Shown: positions 40,347 to 52,165 of the stretch, in pieces
How the letters are laid out: each line of letters opens with the position of its first letter
Position numbering within the stretch: position 1 is the stretch's first letter
Notes under the pieces: model-generated
The model's input: only the letters and a program-made list of their open reading frames with translations
Databases searched by the model: none
What the model was told of the DNA's origin: nothing
Position numbers and translations under genes: made by a program
From: Euglena gracilis
Lineage: Eukaryota; Euglenida; Euglenophyceae; Euglenales
Length of the DNA: 64,000 nt
Direction of reading: 5' to 3'
Assembly (NCBI GenBank): GCA_039621445.1
Contig: CP154956.1
Span: 10,973,443 to 11,037,442, forward strand

Positions 40347-42480
40347 CCACAGCACACCCACTGCTTTCATCCTTTTTTGAAAAAACCTTGACTCCATGAG
40401 GAGCTATTCCCGTCCCTGGACCCTTTACGACACAATTATGTTGGTCTAGGTGGCCATTGTATTCAGGCATCTTTGGACCAAATCCTTGGCACATCCGACC
40501 AAAAACGACCCCCCCCCCAACCCAGCTATTTTTGGGTGGTGGAGATTCTCACACGCTCAGGATAATGTGATAACGTGTCAGCACCATTGACCTGAACTGC
40601 ACTGTATCGACCCTGGTTGGGAACATGCCATACAACCATACAATTTTTTACCGACCCCCAGGGGGTGGAGGGGGGGGGGTCACTCCACTTTTCGAAAAAC
40701 CAATCAATCACTTTTTTCGGGAAACCAGTCAGTCAGTACCCCGAGGGGGGTCGGCCACTCTGGAATTCCAAGGAAATTTGACCAAAAACATATAAAAAAA
40801 AAGGCCAAAAATTTTTCCGGTGCCTTTGGCGCCAGGTCACTTTACTGGCTTTTTGCCGATCCCCCCCCAGGGGGGGTCGGCCAGTGATTAAGTGATTGCA
40901 TGCATGCGACACAGTGCCAAAGGTTTCTGAGGATCTATTTTCGGGATTGTCGGATTTTGTTTGGTTTTGTCGGGATTTGTTAGATTTTGTTGCCAGAGTG
41001 CTTGCTTGACAGTGACAGGTGACAGCGGGTTTTCAGGGGAAACTCTGAAACAATCAATGGCAATGATATACCATGCTCCCTCCGTCCCAGCTATCCCCGT
41101 CCCGGAACCCTTTACAGCCCAATGGGAACAGCATGGGGGGGGGGGGACAGCTCAGGGGGGGGGGACCGAGGTCCCCCCGCCCGAAATATTCCCATACCCG
41201 AACCAAAGACAGCCCAAAAAGGGGTCATTTTTGGCAACCTTTTTTGACATTTGCAAAAAAAATGGTCACCTTCAAGCATATTTGCCCAAAAGCAATATTG
41301 AAAACGTCCCAAAAACGGCAATTTTTTGAGCACTTTCTTGGGGACCTTTTTTAAAAGAAAAAAGTGCTGTGACAGTGAGCTATTCCCGTCCCCCCTAGGG
41401 GAATAGCTCGGGGGGGGGGGGGATATGTCAGAACCACATTGGGATTGGGGGTGGGATGGGGTTTGGACAAAAAGGTGGAGAGTTTGGCGCCTTTAGAAAA
41501 CAAAAATGGCCACTTTGAGGGGGGAAACCAAAGCGGCATTCAAAAAAAAAGGTTTGGGGGGGTTCTTGTGCTTTTTTTAAAGAAAACACCAGCAAAGGAA
41601 ATCTTTTTGAAAGGGAATTTTGTTAGGATTTCCCCATCAACCGTCACATTTTTTTGGGATGCATTTTGGGCCATTTTTGACAAAATTCCATTTTGGGTGT
41701 GGAAATGCACCAATTTTGGCACTTTTTTTAGGACAAGGTTTTTGGCCATTTTTGCGTGTGAAAGTGCATTGGGCGGAACGCGAGGAGAAGGTAACACCTT
41801 GCAAAAGTCCATTATCAAAAAAAAACTTTTGCCATTTTTTTTTATCAAAAAACACGTTTTTTTGTTTTTTTAAGAAAAACGCCAGCTCTGGGGGAAACCA
41901 GAATTTGCCAAAAAAATTTGGGAGGGGACACTTTGAGTGGGGGGGACCCTGAGGGGGGTGAGAGGAATTTTTTGTGAGATCCCAACTCTTCCAAACACCA
42001 ACGGCACTCATCAACATTTGTGGGGGAGGCTAAAGGGGGACCAATTTTTGCAAACATTTCCCCTTTTTGGGTTGGCATAGGTGTATAAGTGCCCCCCCCC
42101 CGAAATTTTGGAAAGAAAGCTTTAAAAAAAAGCATGGAGTTCATTCAAAAGCCTTTTTTAAAAAGTGTGAAATAAACTCGCCACATTCTTTGTGCTCATT
42201 TTTTTTATATTTCTCACATAAAAAACTTCACTTTCTTTGAACTTTTGGGTGTTTTTTTGCTGTAAGACATTGTCACCCCCCCCCCATATTTGTCTAATGC
42301 CTGGGCTCCTTCAGACCCCCAATAAGCCAATTAGGGGGGGGGGGTGCTCGAGGACCCCCATACCCTAATTTTGGGCAAAATTGGTCAATTTTTTTGCGGC
42401 GGATTTTGAAGTTTTTGAAACGTTTTTTGGAGGTTTTCTGAGCCCTTTTCACGGCCTTGCCAAAATATAACAAAGCCAAG
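40347..42480. other. No gene recognised; dispersed 'gagctattcccgtcc' repeat
   Basis: Contains a repeat unit at 41157-41411 ('atacccgaaccaaagacagc', 'gtgacagtgagctattcccg') whose inverted copy lies at 62085-62325. The rest is G/C-run and 'ccattttgg' sequence. Confidence 0.6.
41157..41411 (+). repeat. Dispersed repeat, plus-strand copy
   Basis: Bounded by 'cccatacccgaa' and 'gagctattcccgtcccc'; the interior 'ggggtcatttttggcaac' and 'aaaacgtcccaaaaa' return on the other strand at 62085-62325. Confidence 0.85.
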
Positions 42481-42485
42481 TCGTT

Positions 42486-42765
42486 TTGGGGGGCAAATTA
42501 CATTTGTTGGCTCAACTGCTCGAGGGCCCCAAAATAACAAAACCACACATGTTCCAAGTCGTTTTGGGGGGCAAATCCTTTTGTTGCTCAGGTGTTCGAG
42601 GGCCCCAACCTAACAAATCCCTTGTGTTTCCAAGGGCAAATACTGATTGCTGCTCAACTGTTCGAGGGCCCCCAAAAAAACCAAACCCCCTGTGGTTCCA
42701 AGTCGTTTTGGGGGGCAAATTCCTTTTGTTGCTCAGCTGTTCGAGGGCCCCAAAATTATATAAAA
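42486..42765 (+). repeat. Tandem repeat, unit about 70 bp, four copies
   Basis: Each unit has 'ccaagtcgttttggggggca', 'ttgttgctca' and 'gttcgagggcccc'. A fifth, separated unit lies at about 43955-44045, beyond the recombinase relic. Confidence 0.93.
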
Positions 42766-42911
42766 ATCGTAGGCATAACCCGTTATACGCCCTGAATACA
42801 GGTTATAGCCCACGATTTTTCAGTAACCGTGAATAGAAAGGCCCCCTGTTTTTCGTTGGTGTGCTTCACGGCATGTTTTCAGGCATTTTTTTTTGGCATT
42901 TTTTACCCAAA

Positions 42912-43017
42912 AATCCTATTCACGAAAATATGCCCTGTTTTTCGTGAATATCTATTCACGAAAAACAGGGCATATTTTTGTGAATTGAAAATATGCCCCT
43001 TTTTTTGTGAATAGAAA
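42912..43017. repeat. Hairpin repeat left of the recombinase relic
   Basis: Several copies of 'attcacgaaaatatgccctg' and its complement 'cagggcatatttttgtgaat' form nested hairpins. The same module returns at 43818-43936 on the other side of the recombinase frames. Confidence 0.85.
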
Positions 43018-43248
43018 CAGGTCTGTGGAAATGGTGTCCAAATGACCCAAATCATACCCACATAGTACCGCTGGTCCTGGAAAACGAGAAATGGGCGTAA
43101 GGCCAAGTTATTGGGGGCACTTTGGGGGGGGTACCGGGCGCCGAAATCGCCCAGTCCCCCCCCAAGGCCCCCACAATGCTTGGCCGGACGCCGATATTCG
43201 CTTTAGAGCCTACCGGATAACAGAGGGTCGGTATTTTATGCACATTGC

Positions 43249-43815
43249 TTGTGTTGTTCGGAGCAATCGGCATTGGCACATCTCCTTGAATTTGAGGAGG
43301 TCTGCAATGCCCTTGGCGCTATCTACGACGAATTGGATGCTTTCCTTTGTGCTTGGGCGGCTTGGGTGCTTGATCCTCCTCTGTTGTTTGATGGGCAAGC
43401 GGTCATCAAACAATGTGAGGACCAACGCCGGGCACAATGCGGCCATCAATTCATATTCCGACAATTGAAAGCATCCACATTCAGGGGCTACCTGAAGGCA
43501 GTTGCCCGCATCCATGCCTCATCTCAGCCAGAAACCCCGTTTGTGCCATCCTCTCAACAACAACTCTCAACAACGACACGCAACTCCCACAACTGCAAAA
43601 ATTGATGGCGGCTGCTCTGACCCGTGAAGCAACCAAAAAAGACCATTGGTGAGGCTGCACACCCCCAGAGGAAATTCTGCAACCAGCAGAACCTCGTGGC
43701 ATCCTTGACACAGTGCAGTGGAGCAGACCGTTTGAAGCACAGCGGGCAAACATATTGATTATGGGTTTTTGCACAGGATATCGCAGTGAAGTGCTTCGGA
43801 GGTTAGGAGTTAAAA
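43249..43815 (+). pseudogene. Degenerate tyrosine recombinase (Crypton/integrase-like)
   Basis: The first frame (43249-43605) carries an integrase N-terminal SAM-like helix pattern, including IFRQLKASTFRGYLKAVA. The reading then shifts to another frame (LQKLMAAALTREATKK), meets a TGA near 43650, and continues as ILQPAEPRGILDTVQW... to a catalytic-type box MGFCTGYRSEVLRRLG, which matches the TG.R..E.L motif with the first catalytic Arg. The later His-x-x-Arg and Tyr boxes were not found before the flanking repeat. It is flanked on both sides by the same hairpin-forming repeat, which may be its recombination site. A frameshift or intron plus a stop make it a relic. Confidence 0.6.
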
Positions 43816-43817
43816 TT

Positions 43818-43936
43818 CCTATTCACGAAAATATGCCCTGTTTTTCGTGAGTACCAATTTACAAAAAACAGGGCATATTTTCGTGAATTGAAAATATGCC
43901 CTGTTTTCCGTGTTCACACCCACGAAAAACAGGGCA
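43818..43936. repeat. Hairpin repeat right of the recombinase relic
   Basis: 'attcacgaaaatatgccctg', 'cagggcatattttcgtgaat' and 'cccacgaaaaacagggca' form hairpins like those at 42912-43017, in the same order. Confidence 0.85.
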
Positions 43937-44199
43937 GGCAACAAAATCCCTTGTGTTTCCAAGTCGTTTTGGGGGTCAAATACCCTTTTGTTTCTCCGCC
44001 GTTCGAGGGCCCCAAAATGAAAAAAAATCCCTCATGTCACCAACTGATTTTGGGGTGTATTTTAGCATAAATAATGAATATTACTATTCCTTCTTTTTGT
44101 TTTCTTTGTATTTGAAGGCCTAAAACATCAAAAAAAAATCGAAATTTTTTTGATAGGGGGGTCGAGGTCGTGGGGGTGCCAAACGGTAGACTGGGGGGG

Positions 44200-44340
44200 G
44201 GGGGTAGTGGGTAGTCGGCCGACTAGTCTGCCGACTACCCAATTGGTCGGCCGACCAGGCCTGGTCGGTTACTAGTCGGCGAGACGGGGTGGGGGGGGGG
44301 GTAGTGGGTAGTTGGCCGACTAGTCGGCCGACTACCCACT
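44200..44340. repeat. 'gtcggccgactagtcggc' palindromic block
   Basis: Repeated 'gtagtcggccgactag' palindromes separated by G runs. Similar blocks occur at 46505-46560, 46985-47080 and 55845-55930. Confidence 0.85.
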
Positions 44341-45192
44341 CTGATGTACTAATGGTCAGTATCGCTGACTTTTAAGCCCCCCCCTGAAAAAAACTATTGT
44401 CCAAATCACCTCAACACCAGTCAAAACCCACCCAAATGGCTCCAGAAGCCCCTAATCGGGGTGAACATGCAAAAACTTGGGGGGGGGATGATCATTTTGG
44501 GCCACTTTTGGCAAAAGAACAGCTCTCCCCATTGGATTTTCAATATAATGTCAAAATTTCGCACAAAAAAGACTTAGCCCTCCAAGTATGTTGCCAACAT
44601 AGAAGGGATTTGTTATTTGAGGGGGGGTGGGGGCGGAGCCCCCCCCCCCCGCCCATGCCAAAGTGAGCCACAAAAACGACTTAGCCCCCGCGTATGTTGC
44701 CAACATAGAAGGGATTTTGTTATTTGAGGGGGGGTGCAGGGGGGGGGGGCAGAGCCCCCGCCTGCCTATGTCGAGATTTCGCACAAAAAGGACTTAGCCC
44801 TCCAAGTATGTTGCCAACATAGAAGGGATTTTGTTATTTGAGGCTCGGGTGGAGGTGGAGGGGGGAGTTTTCTGCCCTTCGTAATGCAGAATGCTTGCAT
44901 TTCTAAAGGATTTTCATGTAATCTCTGTTTCATCATTGGGTTTTTTCCCCTCCGGACCCCCATCAAGGGCCCACCGACCCCCACCGACCAAAGATTTCCA
45001 TCTGAGGGTGTTTATGTTGGTGTAAGGCACTTATTTGGACCCATCCGGACCATTTCCGGGTGATTTGGGCCCGCCACAGACCATTTTTATGGCCACCGAC
45101 TAGCCACCGACTAGTTTGCATAGGATTTTCTTCATGGAGGGGGGGCTTAAAAGCCGGCGGTTTTGACCCATTAGTACATTAGAGTGGGCTCA
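44331..45192. mobile_element. Long-TIR element, 'acattagagtggg' family (about 860 bp)
   Basis: The left end 'cccactctgatgtactaatg' and right end 'cattagtacattagagtggg' are inverted copies, followed inward by 'gctgacttttaagccccc' and its complement. Related single ends occur near 46480-46515, 47085-47125 and 55825-55860. Subterminal 'ggccgactagtcggcc' palindromes adjoin. Confidence 0.75.
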
Positions 45193-45312
45193 TAGCGGGA
45201 AATTGGTGATGTATTTTTTGGTGGTCGCTAGTGACTAGTCGCCAGCGACAGTTGGTGATGGCCAAGCGACCATTGGTGGTCGGTGCGACTAGTCGCTCCG
45301 ACCACCAATTTT

Positions 45313-45428
45313 CAGACACAAATTGTGGCTGACCCAGATTTCAGCCTGAAAACGTGTTCAGGGGGCCCCCTTCGGGGCCCCCCTGCTGAACACGTTTTCA
45401 GGCTGAAATCTGGGCTCAGCCACAATTT
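45313..45428. repeat. Long hairpin, arms about 50 bp
   Basis: 'attgtggctgacccagattt' and 'cagcctgaaaacgtgttcag' are followed by 'ggggccccc' and then their complements; the loop is only a few bases around 45371. Confidence 0.95.
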
Positions 45429-45534
45429 GTTTAAAAACGTGTTCAGAGCCCGCCAAATGCCTGCCCTGAAATTCGTGGTCATGATTCACGCTAGGGGTCA
45501 AAAACACGAAAATGTGAAATTTGGACCGAAAAAA

Positions 45535-45782
45535 AGATGCCCTAATGGAAAACGTGTCATTGCCACAGATGCCCTAATGGAAAACGTGTCAATGCCACAG
45601 ATGCCCTGATGGAAAACGTGTCATTGCCACAGATGCCCTAATGGAAAACGTGCCTTACCACAGATGCCCTAATGGAAAACGTGTCATTGCCACAGATGCC
45701 CTAATGGAAAACATGTCAATGCCACAGATGCCCTAATGGAAAACGTGTCATTGCCACAGATGCCCTAATGGAAAACGTGTTA
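45535..45782 (+). repeat. Tandem repeat of 31-32 bp, about eight copies
   Basis: Unit 'atgccctaatggaaaacgtg' + 'tcattgccacag'. Four to five units in inverse orientation stand at 48185-48312. There are no spacers, so this is a minisatellite. Confidence 0.96.
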
Positions 45783-45969
45783 CCCCCCCTTTTTTTCACA
45801 GCCCTCCCACTATGGCTAAACGCACGGCAAACTTTGTGAATGGTCTTTTGTCACCTCCCCCTAGGGGGGGGGGTGCGGGGGGGGGGGGGGGCGAGCCCCC
45901 CCCCACCCCGCCTATGCCAAAGTGAGCCACAAAAAACAACTTAGCCCCCGAGTATGTTGCCAACATAGA

Positions 45970-46515
45970 AGGGATTTTGTTATTTGAGGTTTGGATGGAG
46001 GTGGAGGGAGGGTTTCCTGCCTCTCGTGATGCAGAATGCTTGCATTTCTAAAGGATTTTCATGTAATCCCTGTTTCATCGTTGGGTTTTTACCCCTCCGG
46101 ACCCCCATCAAGGGCCCACCGACCCCCACCTACCAAAGATTTCCATCTGAGGGTGTTTATGTTGGTGTAAGACACTTACCACCTCCTCCCCCCCTAATTG
46201 AACCCCCCCCCCTAATTGACTGCCTGGGGGGGACCCAAGGGCAGGACCCTTTCAATTGAAGGTACCCCCCCCCTAATTGAACCCCCCCCTAATTGACCAA
46301 AAGGGGGGTCCCGTGGAGAGGTCCCACGGTCAATTAGGGGGGGGGGAGGTGGTATTTGGACCTATCTGGACCATTTCCGGGGGATTTGGGCCCGCCACAG
46401 ACCATTTTTATGACCACCGACTAGCCACGGACTCGTTTGCATAAGATTTCCTTCATGGGGGGTTTAAATGTCGGCGGTACTGACTTGTTAGTACATTAGA
46501 GTGGGTAGTCGGCCG
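45970..46515 (+). repeat. Second copy of the 44830-45192 sequence, split by a MITE
   Basis: Runs parallel to 44830-45192 (motifs 'gcagaatgcttgcatttc', 'ccccatcaagggcccac', 'agatttccatctgaggg', 'accatttccggg'), interrupted only by the 174-bp insertion at 46179-46352. Confidence 0.88.
46179..46352. mobile_element. 174-bp MITE with TA duplication, nested in an older repeat
   Basis: Ends CCACCTCC...GGAGGTGG; the inverted ends continue through a C run and TAATTGA. The surrounding repeat has an uninterrupted copy at about 44830-45140, where 'cacttatttgg' stands uncut; here it reads cactTA-element-TAtttgg. Confidence 0.9.
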
Positions 46516-46737
46516 ACTACCCAATACCCCCCCCCAACCCCGTCTCGCCGACTGCCCCCCCCCAGTCTACCGCCATGCGCCCCGAAGGCTGCCTGGCCGA
46601 AGGCCGCGCAGCGGCTGAAGGCCGCTGCAATTCACAACCTGAAAAATTGATGATGTTATTTGAAGGCGTAGGGTTAGGGTCAAGTTTCCATTCCTAACTG
46701 TCCCATCCCATCCCCTCAACGTCGTTAAATTGGTGTC

Positions 46738-46886
46738 TGCAGGGGACCCAGCGAACCCAAAGAGGCGCCCAACTAGGGCTAAAAACAGGCACCCGAGGGA
46801 GGCGCCGAAGGCGCCGAGCGAGGGTCCCCCAATGGTATTAACCCTAGTTGGGCCTCTTTGGGGTAGCTGGTCCCCTGCAGGCACCA
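46738..46886. repeat. Hairpin with 'ggtgcctgcaggggacc' arms
   Basis: 'ggtgtctgcaggggacccag', 'cccaaagaggcgcccaacta' at the left return as complements at the right; the centre is 'ggcgccgaaggcgccg'. Confidence 0.9.
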
Positions 46887-47635
46887 ATTTATCACGCATT
46901 GGTCACCGACCCTTCAACGTCGATCGACCCTTCAACTAGTTGGTGGTAGGCTGGAGGGGGGGGGGGGTCCTGGCTAGCTGGCTGGCTAGCCAGTTGGTCG
47001 GCCGACCAGGCCTAGTCGGCAGCTAGTCGGCGAGACAGGTGGGGGGGGGGGGCAGTTGGCCGACTAGTCAGTGAAATACCCACTCTAATGTACTAATGAG
47101 TCAACCGCTGACTTTTAAGCCCCCCCCCCCGAAAAAAACTTCGGATGGGGGTGGAGGGGGGAGTTTTCTGCCTCTCGTGAGAGTCATGGCCAATTCCCCC
47201 CCAGGACCCCCCCAGGACCCACCGTGGGGCGGTACCCACTTCAAAGTAACCTGATCTTGTGCTGCAAAAATTTTGCCAAAAAGTTGTGGGACCCCCCCCC
47301 AGGACCCCCGCAGGACCCCCCCCCCAGGACCCCCCCCCCCCAGGACCCCCCCAGGACAGGGTCCTGGGGAGGGAACTGGCCATAAGTGCATTTCCGGGTG
47401 ATTTGGGCCCACCACAGACCATTTTTATGACCACCGACTAGCCACCGACCAGGGGGCGGGGGCTTAAAAGTTCAAAAAGGGGGGGGGGATTGCGGGAAAA
47501 TGGTGGTCGGCCCAACCTGGTCGGCCCGACCACCACAGGTCGGCCCGACCACCACGACGGCGAACACCAGAAATCCGCACGGAGCCAGGAGCTGGAACCC
47601 AGCCTGTTGTTCGATGAGGCGAGCGTCATTGAATA

Positions 47636-47992
47636 ATGTGTGGCTCAACGTGCGCAGCAGTCGGGAAGTATGTTCGTTTCAGGGAATCGTTCGGCAACCT
47701 CTTTTCATACATTCGTGAATGCCGTCGCTCGGGCAGTCCGCAAAACCATGACCAAGGGAGTTGCGTTGCCTTTTGCAGAGCGCCAACCCCCCCCCCCAAC
47801 CAACCCCCTCTGCCTCGCGCTGTGTCCCGACTGCCTATAAAACAGGGCAAATGTGGTTTTTGTGGTGTTGCCATTCCCAAAAATCCAAATTGTGTGGAGC
47901 TGAGGAAAGTGGTGTGTGACGCCTGCGGTTTGGCATACCATTTTCATTCAAGATTTGCGGCGGCCACCAAAGTATGGCTCTTTTTTGTGTAA
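47636..47992 (+). pseudogene. Open frame ending in a GATA-like zinc finger
   Basis: The last third reads CGFCG, 16 further residues, then CDACGLAYHFH: C-x2-C-x17-C-x2-C, the spacing of GATA-type fingers, and CDACGL resembles their CNACGL box. The N-terminal two thirds (proline-rich, from C runs) are not recognisable. It sits between MITE ends and the 'tgccctgaaaatcgtgg' repeat, so it may be a captured exon or a transposon-borne finger. No splice borders were established. Confidence 0.4.
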
Positions 47993-48131
47993 AGCGTGTC
48001 GCCTTCCGTGACGTCAAACACTCCCTGTCGTATTGCTCAAAGGCAACCTCTGGTGGGTTTTGAGTCATTTTCTTTCATATTTCAATGAAAGATTTTGGGG
48101 GGGGGGCTTAAAAAAATTTAGAGGGGGGGTG

Positions 48132-48312
48132 GACTTAAAAACGTGTTCAGCCCGCCAAATGCCTGCCCTGAAAATCGTGGTCATGAACACGTTTTCCATT
48201 AGGGCATTTGTGGCAATGACACGTTTTCCATTCGGGCATCTGTGGCAATGACACATTTTCCATTTGGGCATCTGTGGCAATGACACGTTTTCCATTTGGG
48301 CATCCGTGGCCA
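48132..48312. repeat. Copy of 45435-45480 plus inverted minisatellite units
   Basis: 'acgtgttcagcccgccaaat' and 'gcctgccctgaaaatcgtgg' repeat 45437-45480, followed by about four 32-bp units in inverse orientation to those at 45535-45782. Confidence 0.9.
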
Positions 48313-50380
48313 TCAAAAAATCGCTGTCATGAAAATTCGGCGAGAGGTTGAGAGGCCGGGTGGTCCTCTACCCTAGATTAGGTAGGTCTAGACTAGACTA
48401 GACTAGACTAGGTAGGTCTCGGGGGGCACTCTACAACACAAGAAACGGCCAAAATGCCTTCGGAAACCCATTCGGGGGTCCATTTGCAAAAAAAAATGGG
48501 TAATAACCTCTACAAAATACCCTTGTGTGTGCAAAGCAAGGTTGGCCGAGTCGCGCAAAATAGCAAAATCCCATTTTGTGTTTGCAAAGCAAGGACGGCC
48601 GAATAGCGCTTCCTGAATGAACTTAGTCGGCCTACGGCCTCCTCCGAGGAGGGGCTGCCGCCCCCCCCCCGGACCCCCCCGCCCAAAATAACAAAATCCC
48701 TTGACAAGATCAGGGGGGGGGGGACAAGGTTGGGGGATGGTATTTGATACCTGCAAATTCCCTGCAATTTCCGCAATTTTCCCTGATTTTTGTGAATGTA
48801 TTTCTGTAATTTATGTATTTTATGTATGTTTTTTTGAAACCTCCGGCTTCACGCCCAAACCGGAAACCCGGGCCGCAGTGGCCAGGGTATGATAAGATTG
48901 GGGGGGGGTTGCCCGCTGTATTAAACTAGACACTGAACATGGTTTTGGGTGGTGGAGACCTGACTTGGTTTAACAGCAAATAGAAGATGTTGTCTTTGCA
49001 CATCAACTTTGACAAATATCCACAACATAATGATGAAAACCAACATGCACCAAGAGTTGCACATCATTTGGCATTGAGGAATTCTCATTGACTGCAAAAC
49101 CAAAAGACACAAAGAAAACATTCGAAATGGTTTATCAGAGCTGCATCAGGCAGTGGACTTTGGTCATGTTGAACCCTCTCCCCTCCTGTGGAGGGTAGGC
49201 GGTCGAGTTTGGGTCCCAAACCCCCCCTTGTCTGGTCGAGTTTGGACCTTGACAGGGGGTTCCCGCGGGACCCCCCGGGACATACAATTTTTTACCGACC
49301 CAAGGGGGGCAGTCAGTCCACTTTTCGAAAAACCAGTCACTCACTTTTTCCTTTTTCAGGAAACCAGTCAGTCACCCCCCCCCCCATGGGGGGGGTCGGC
49401 CACTCTGGGAAATTTGACCAAAAACATGCAAAAAGGCCAAAAAATTTCCGGCGCCTTGGGCACCGGGCCACTTTAGAGGTTTTTTGCCAACCCCCCCTGG
49501 GGGGGGGTTGGGGCCAAAAACAGTCAGTCACTCTTAAAAAAAAACCAGTCACCCAACCCCCCGGGGGGTTGGCCAGCGCAATGCCCCCCCCCCGTACTCT
49601 TCCCCTCCTTGGGCGTCTTCTGAGCCCCATGGGAAGAGTACGGGGAGGACCTGGTCCCCCCCGTACTATACCCCCCCCTACTCTTCCCGCGGGATCTCAA
49701 AGGAAATCGTTTGACGCATGGTGGCAAAGAGAGCCTTTGTGGGAAAAAGTGCCCTATCATCGTACTCTTCCCGAACCCGGGATGGGGGGGGGGACAGCAC
49801 GAGGGGGTGATGGCAACAATTGACTGGTCCGGGACGGCTCCGAGCAGATGATTCGCCACTTTCTCAAAAGATACAAAAAAATTCTTTTTTAAAAAAACCA
49901 AACGCCAGCTGTGTAGGCAGGGGTTGTGTCCAAAAATAAATGAGATTTTTCATTGAAAAATGTGTTTTTTTTTTAATTTTTCAAACTTGTAAATTTGAAA
50001 AATATTTCCCTTTTCAGCGGCACGTCGTAATGGGTACCCTCGGGTCGAAAAACGCTCATTTTTCTTCCCAAAAACAGTTTTTCTGGGTCCGGGAGGCCAA
50101 AAAACATCGTTTTGGGCATTAAAAAAATTCGATTTTTTCGACTTTTTTGACCCGAAAATGACCCAAAATCAATGGGTTGGCAGTCCAAAACGGGGCGCTG
50201 GCGGGTCGAAAAACGCTCATTTTCGGCCCAAAAACGGTTTTTCTGCCCCCCCCCCCTAATTGTCCCCCCCCCCTCTAATTGGCTAATTGGGGGTCCGAAG
50301 GAGCCCGCCATTGGCCGAATAGGGGGGGGGGAGGGTAGTCGGCCAACTGGGCCTAGTCGCTGGCTAGTCTGATACAAAAA

Positions 50381-50498
50381 CTGTGTCCAGAACGCCGGTT
50401 CGGGCGTGAAGCCGTGTTCCAGAACGCCGGTTCGGGCGGCCGCCCGAACCGGCGTTCTGGAACACGGCTTCACGCCCGAACCGGCGTTCTGGACACAG
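50381..50498. repeat. Perfect 118-bp palindrome
   Basis: Centre GCGG|CCGC at 50439/50440. Each arm holds two copies of 'agaacgccggttcgggcg' separated by 'tgaagccgtgttcc'. Confidence 0.96.
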
Positions 50499-51446
50499 TT
50501 GTTGAAACCGTGGATTAGGGGCTCTGGCTTCACGACCGAACCGGAGTTCAAGGAATCACGGCCAATTTCGTCCTAAATACCCAATTTCTGAACATTTTTG
50601 AGCATTTTTGCACTCCTTTGGCTCATGGCCATGTCAATCGGCCGCTTGAAATTCTCACACGTCTGATGCCATGTTACCCATGAATCGAAAGCTTTTCTCA
50701 AGGGCTTTTGACAGATGGCCACAGGATTCAGCCATTATACACACAGCGCTTATTTTTAGCGATCGTGTAAACCAGAATTTGACATCCTGATTTGTGAAAT
50801 CCCACACCTCAGCTGCCATACAGCATATCAATTGAAAGCTCTCCCCAAGGCCTTTCGCTTGGGAAGTTCGGCAGCCCCCCCCCTCCCCTGGTGGTCGGAC
50901 CTCCTCGGCACGGCAAAATGGGGACCCCCCCCCTTCTGGTCAGCCAACCCCCCCGGCACGGTATGCCGAACCATACCTTTGGGAAATCCGGCTGTCAGCC
51001 GCGGTGGACCCCCCCCCCTGGGGACTGACCCACACAGCACGGCAAAATGCCCCCCCCCCCCTAGTGGCCGTCCTCGTCAGACGTGCCGAACCTCCTTGGC
51101 ACCCTCAGAACTCAGCTACACTGCATAGCACTCAGAAAATTGTCGATCGCATGTTCCGACCCTTTTCGCAAATTCCAAATACACTGTTCACCTGCCATGT
51201 TGCCCCTTGATCGATAACCCTTCTCAAGGACTTTCAGCAGATGGCCTTAGATTTCAGCCGTGCTGTATGGTACTCTATTTCAAAAAATCGCCAAATTTGG
51301 CCAAATGGAAATTATTGCACAAAATACCCCAATTTCTGGCCAAATACCCCTCAAAAACTGCTCAGATATGATTGATATGATTGCCATATGCCTACAAGCC
51401 CTGTTGGACACTTTTTGGCACTTTTTGTTTTGGGTCCCTCGGACGC

Positions 51447-51545
51447 CGACTTCCCGCCCGAACCGGCGTTCTGGACGCCGGTTCAGCGCAGAAATTTCTG
51501 CACCGAACCGGCGTCCAGAACGCCGGTTCGGGCGTGAAGCCAGAG
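51447..51545. repeat. Hairpin of the 'gaaccggcgttctgg' family
   Basis: Arms 'ccgaaccggcgttctggacg' and complement around 'gcagaaatttctgc'. Further members are at 59888-59972 and 60262-60318 (with 'gtctggg' in place of 'ttctgg'). Confidence 0.9.
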
Positions 51546-52069
51546 CCCCAATACACGGTTTCAGCAAGACGGGTGGGGTATTGGGCAGTCCGACTGCCCA
51601 TTGTGATGAATTAACGGGTCAAGTTCGCCGACTGCCCCTCTGTGAACAAATTCCTAAGCAAACTGGTGGGTGATAGAAGAGTGGAGGCAAACTGGAGGGC
51701 AGAAAACTCCCTCCACCCCCCTGCCGCCCGGTCCCCCAACCACCTCCCCCCCCCCACATCTTTGTGCAGACAAAATCCTTTGATGTAGGCAAAATACCAA
51801 CATGAAGGGCAAAATATTGGGGGGGGCTACCACCCCCCTCCCCCCACACCCCCCCCTCCATTAGTCGGGTCACGGGGGGGGGGGTCACAGGGGGCCGGTG
51901 ATGCCTAATTTGACAAAATATTCCGGTAGATTTCCTAATTTTCGTTTGGGGGATTCCTATTTTGGAGCCTAAAAAGGATTTTTCCCCAAAAATTCGTTTT
52001 CGGTGATTTCTAATCTGGCCACCGAAAATGTAACCCCCCCTCGTGACCCCCCCCGTCTCTAAAACGCCG

Positions 52070-52165
52070 CATTAAACAAGGGGTGGCAGATGCCGGTTCT
52101 ATCCAAAGCCCGGCGTCCGGAACGCCGGGCTTTGGACAGAACCGGCGTCCGCCACCCCTTTTTTG
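52070..52165. repeat. Hairpin with 'ggggtggc' ends
   Basis: 'aaggggtggcagatgccggt' ... 'accggcgtccgccacccctt', centre 'gcgtccggaacgccgg'. Arms of about 40 bp. Confidence 0.92.

Noticed and set aside
45535-45782. Regular 32-bp repeats as a CRISPR array
   Set aside because: Units are contiguous with no spacers, no leader or cas genes, and the context is eukaryotic.
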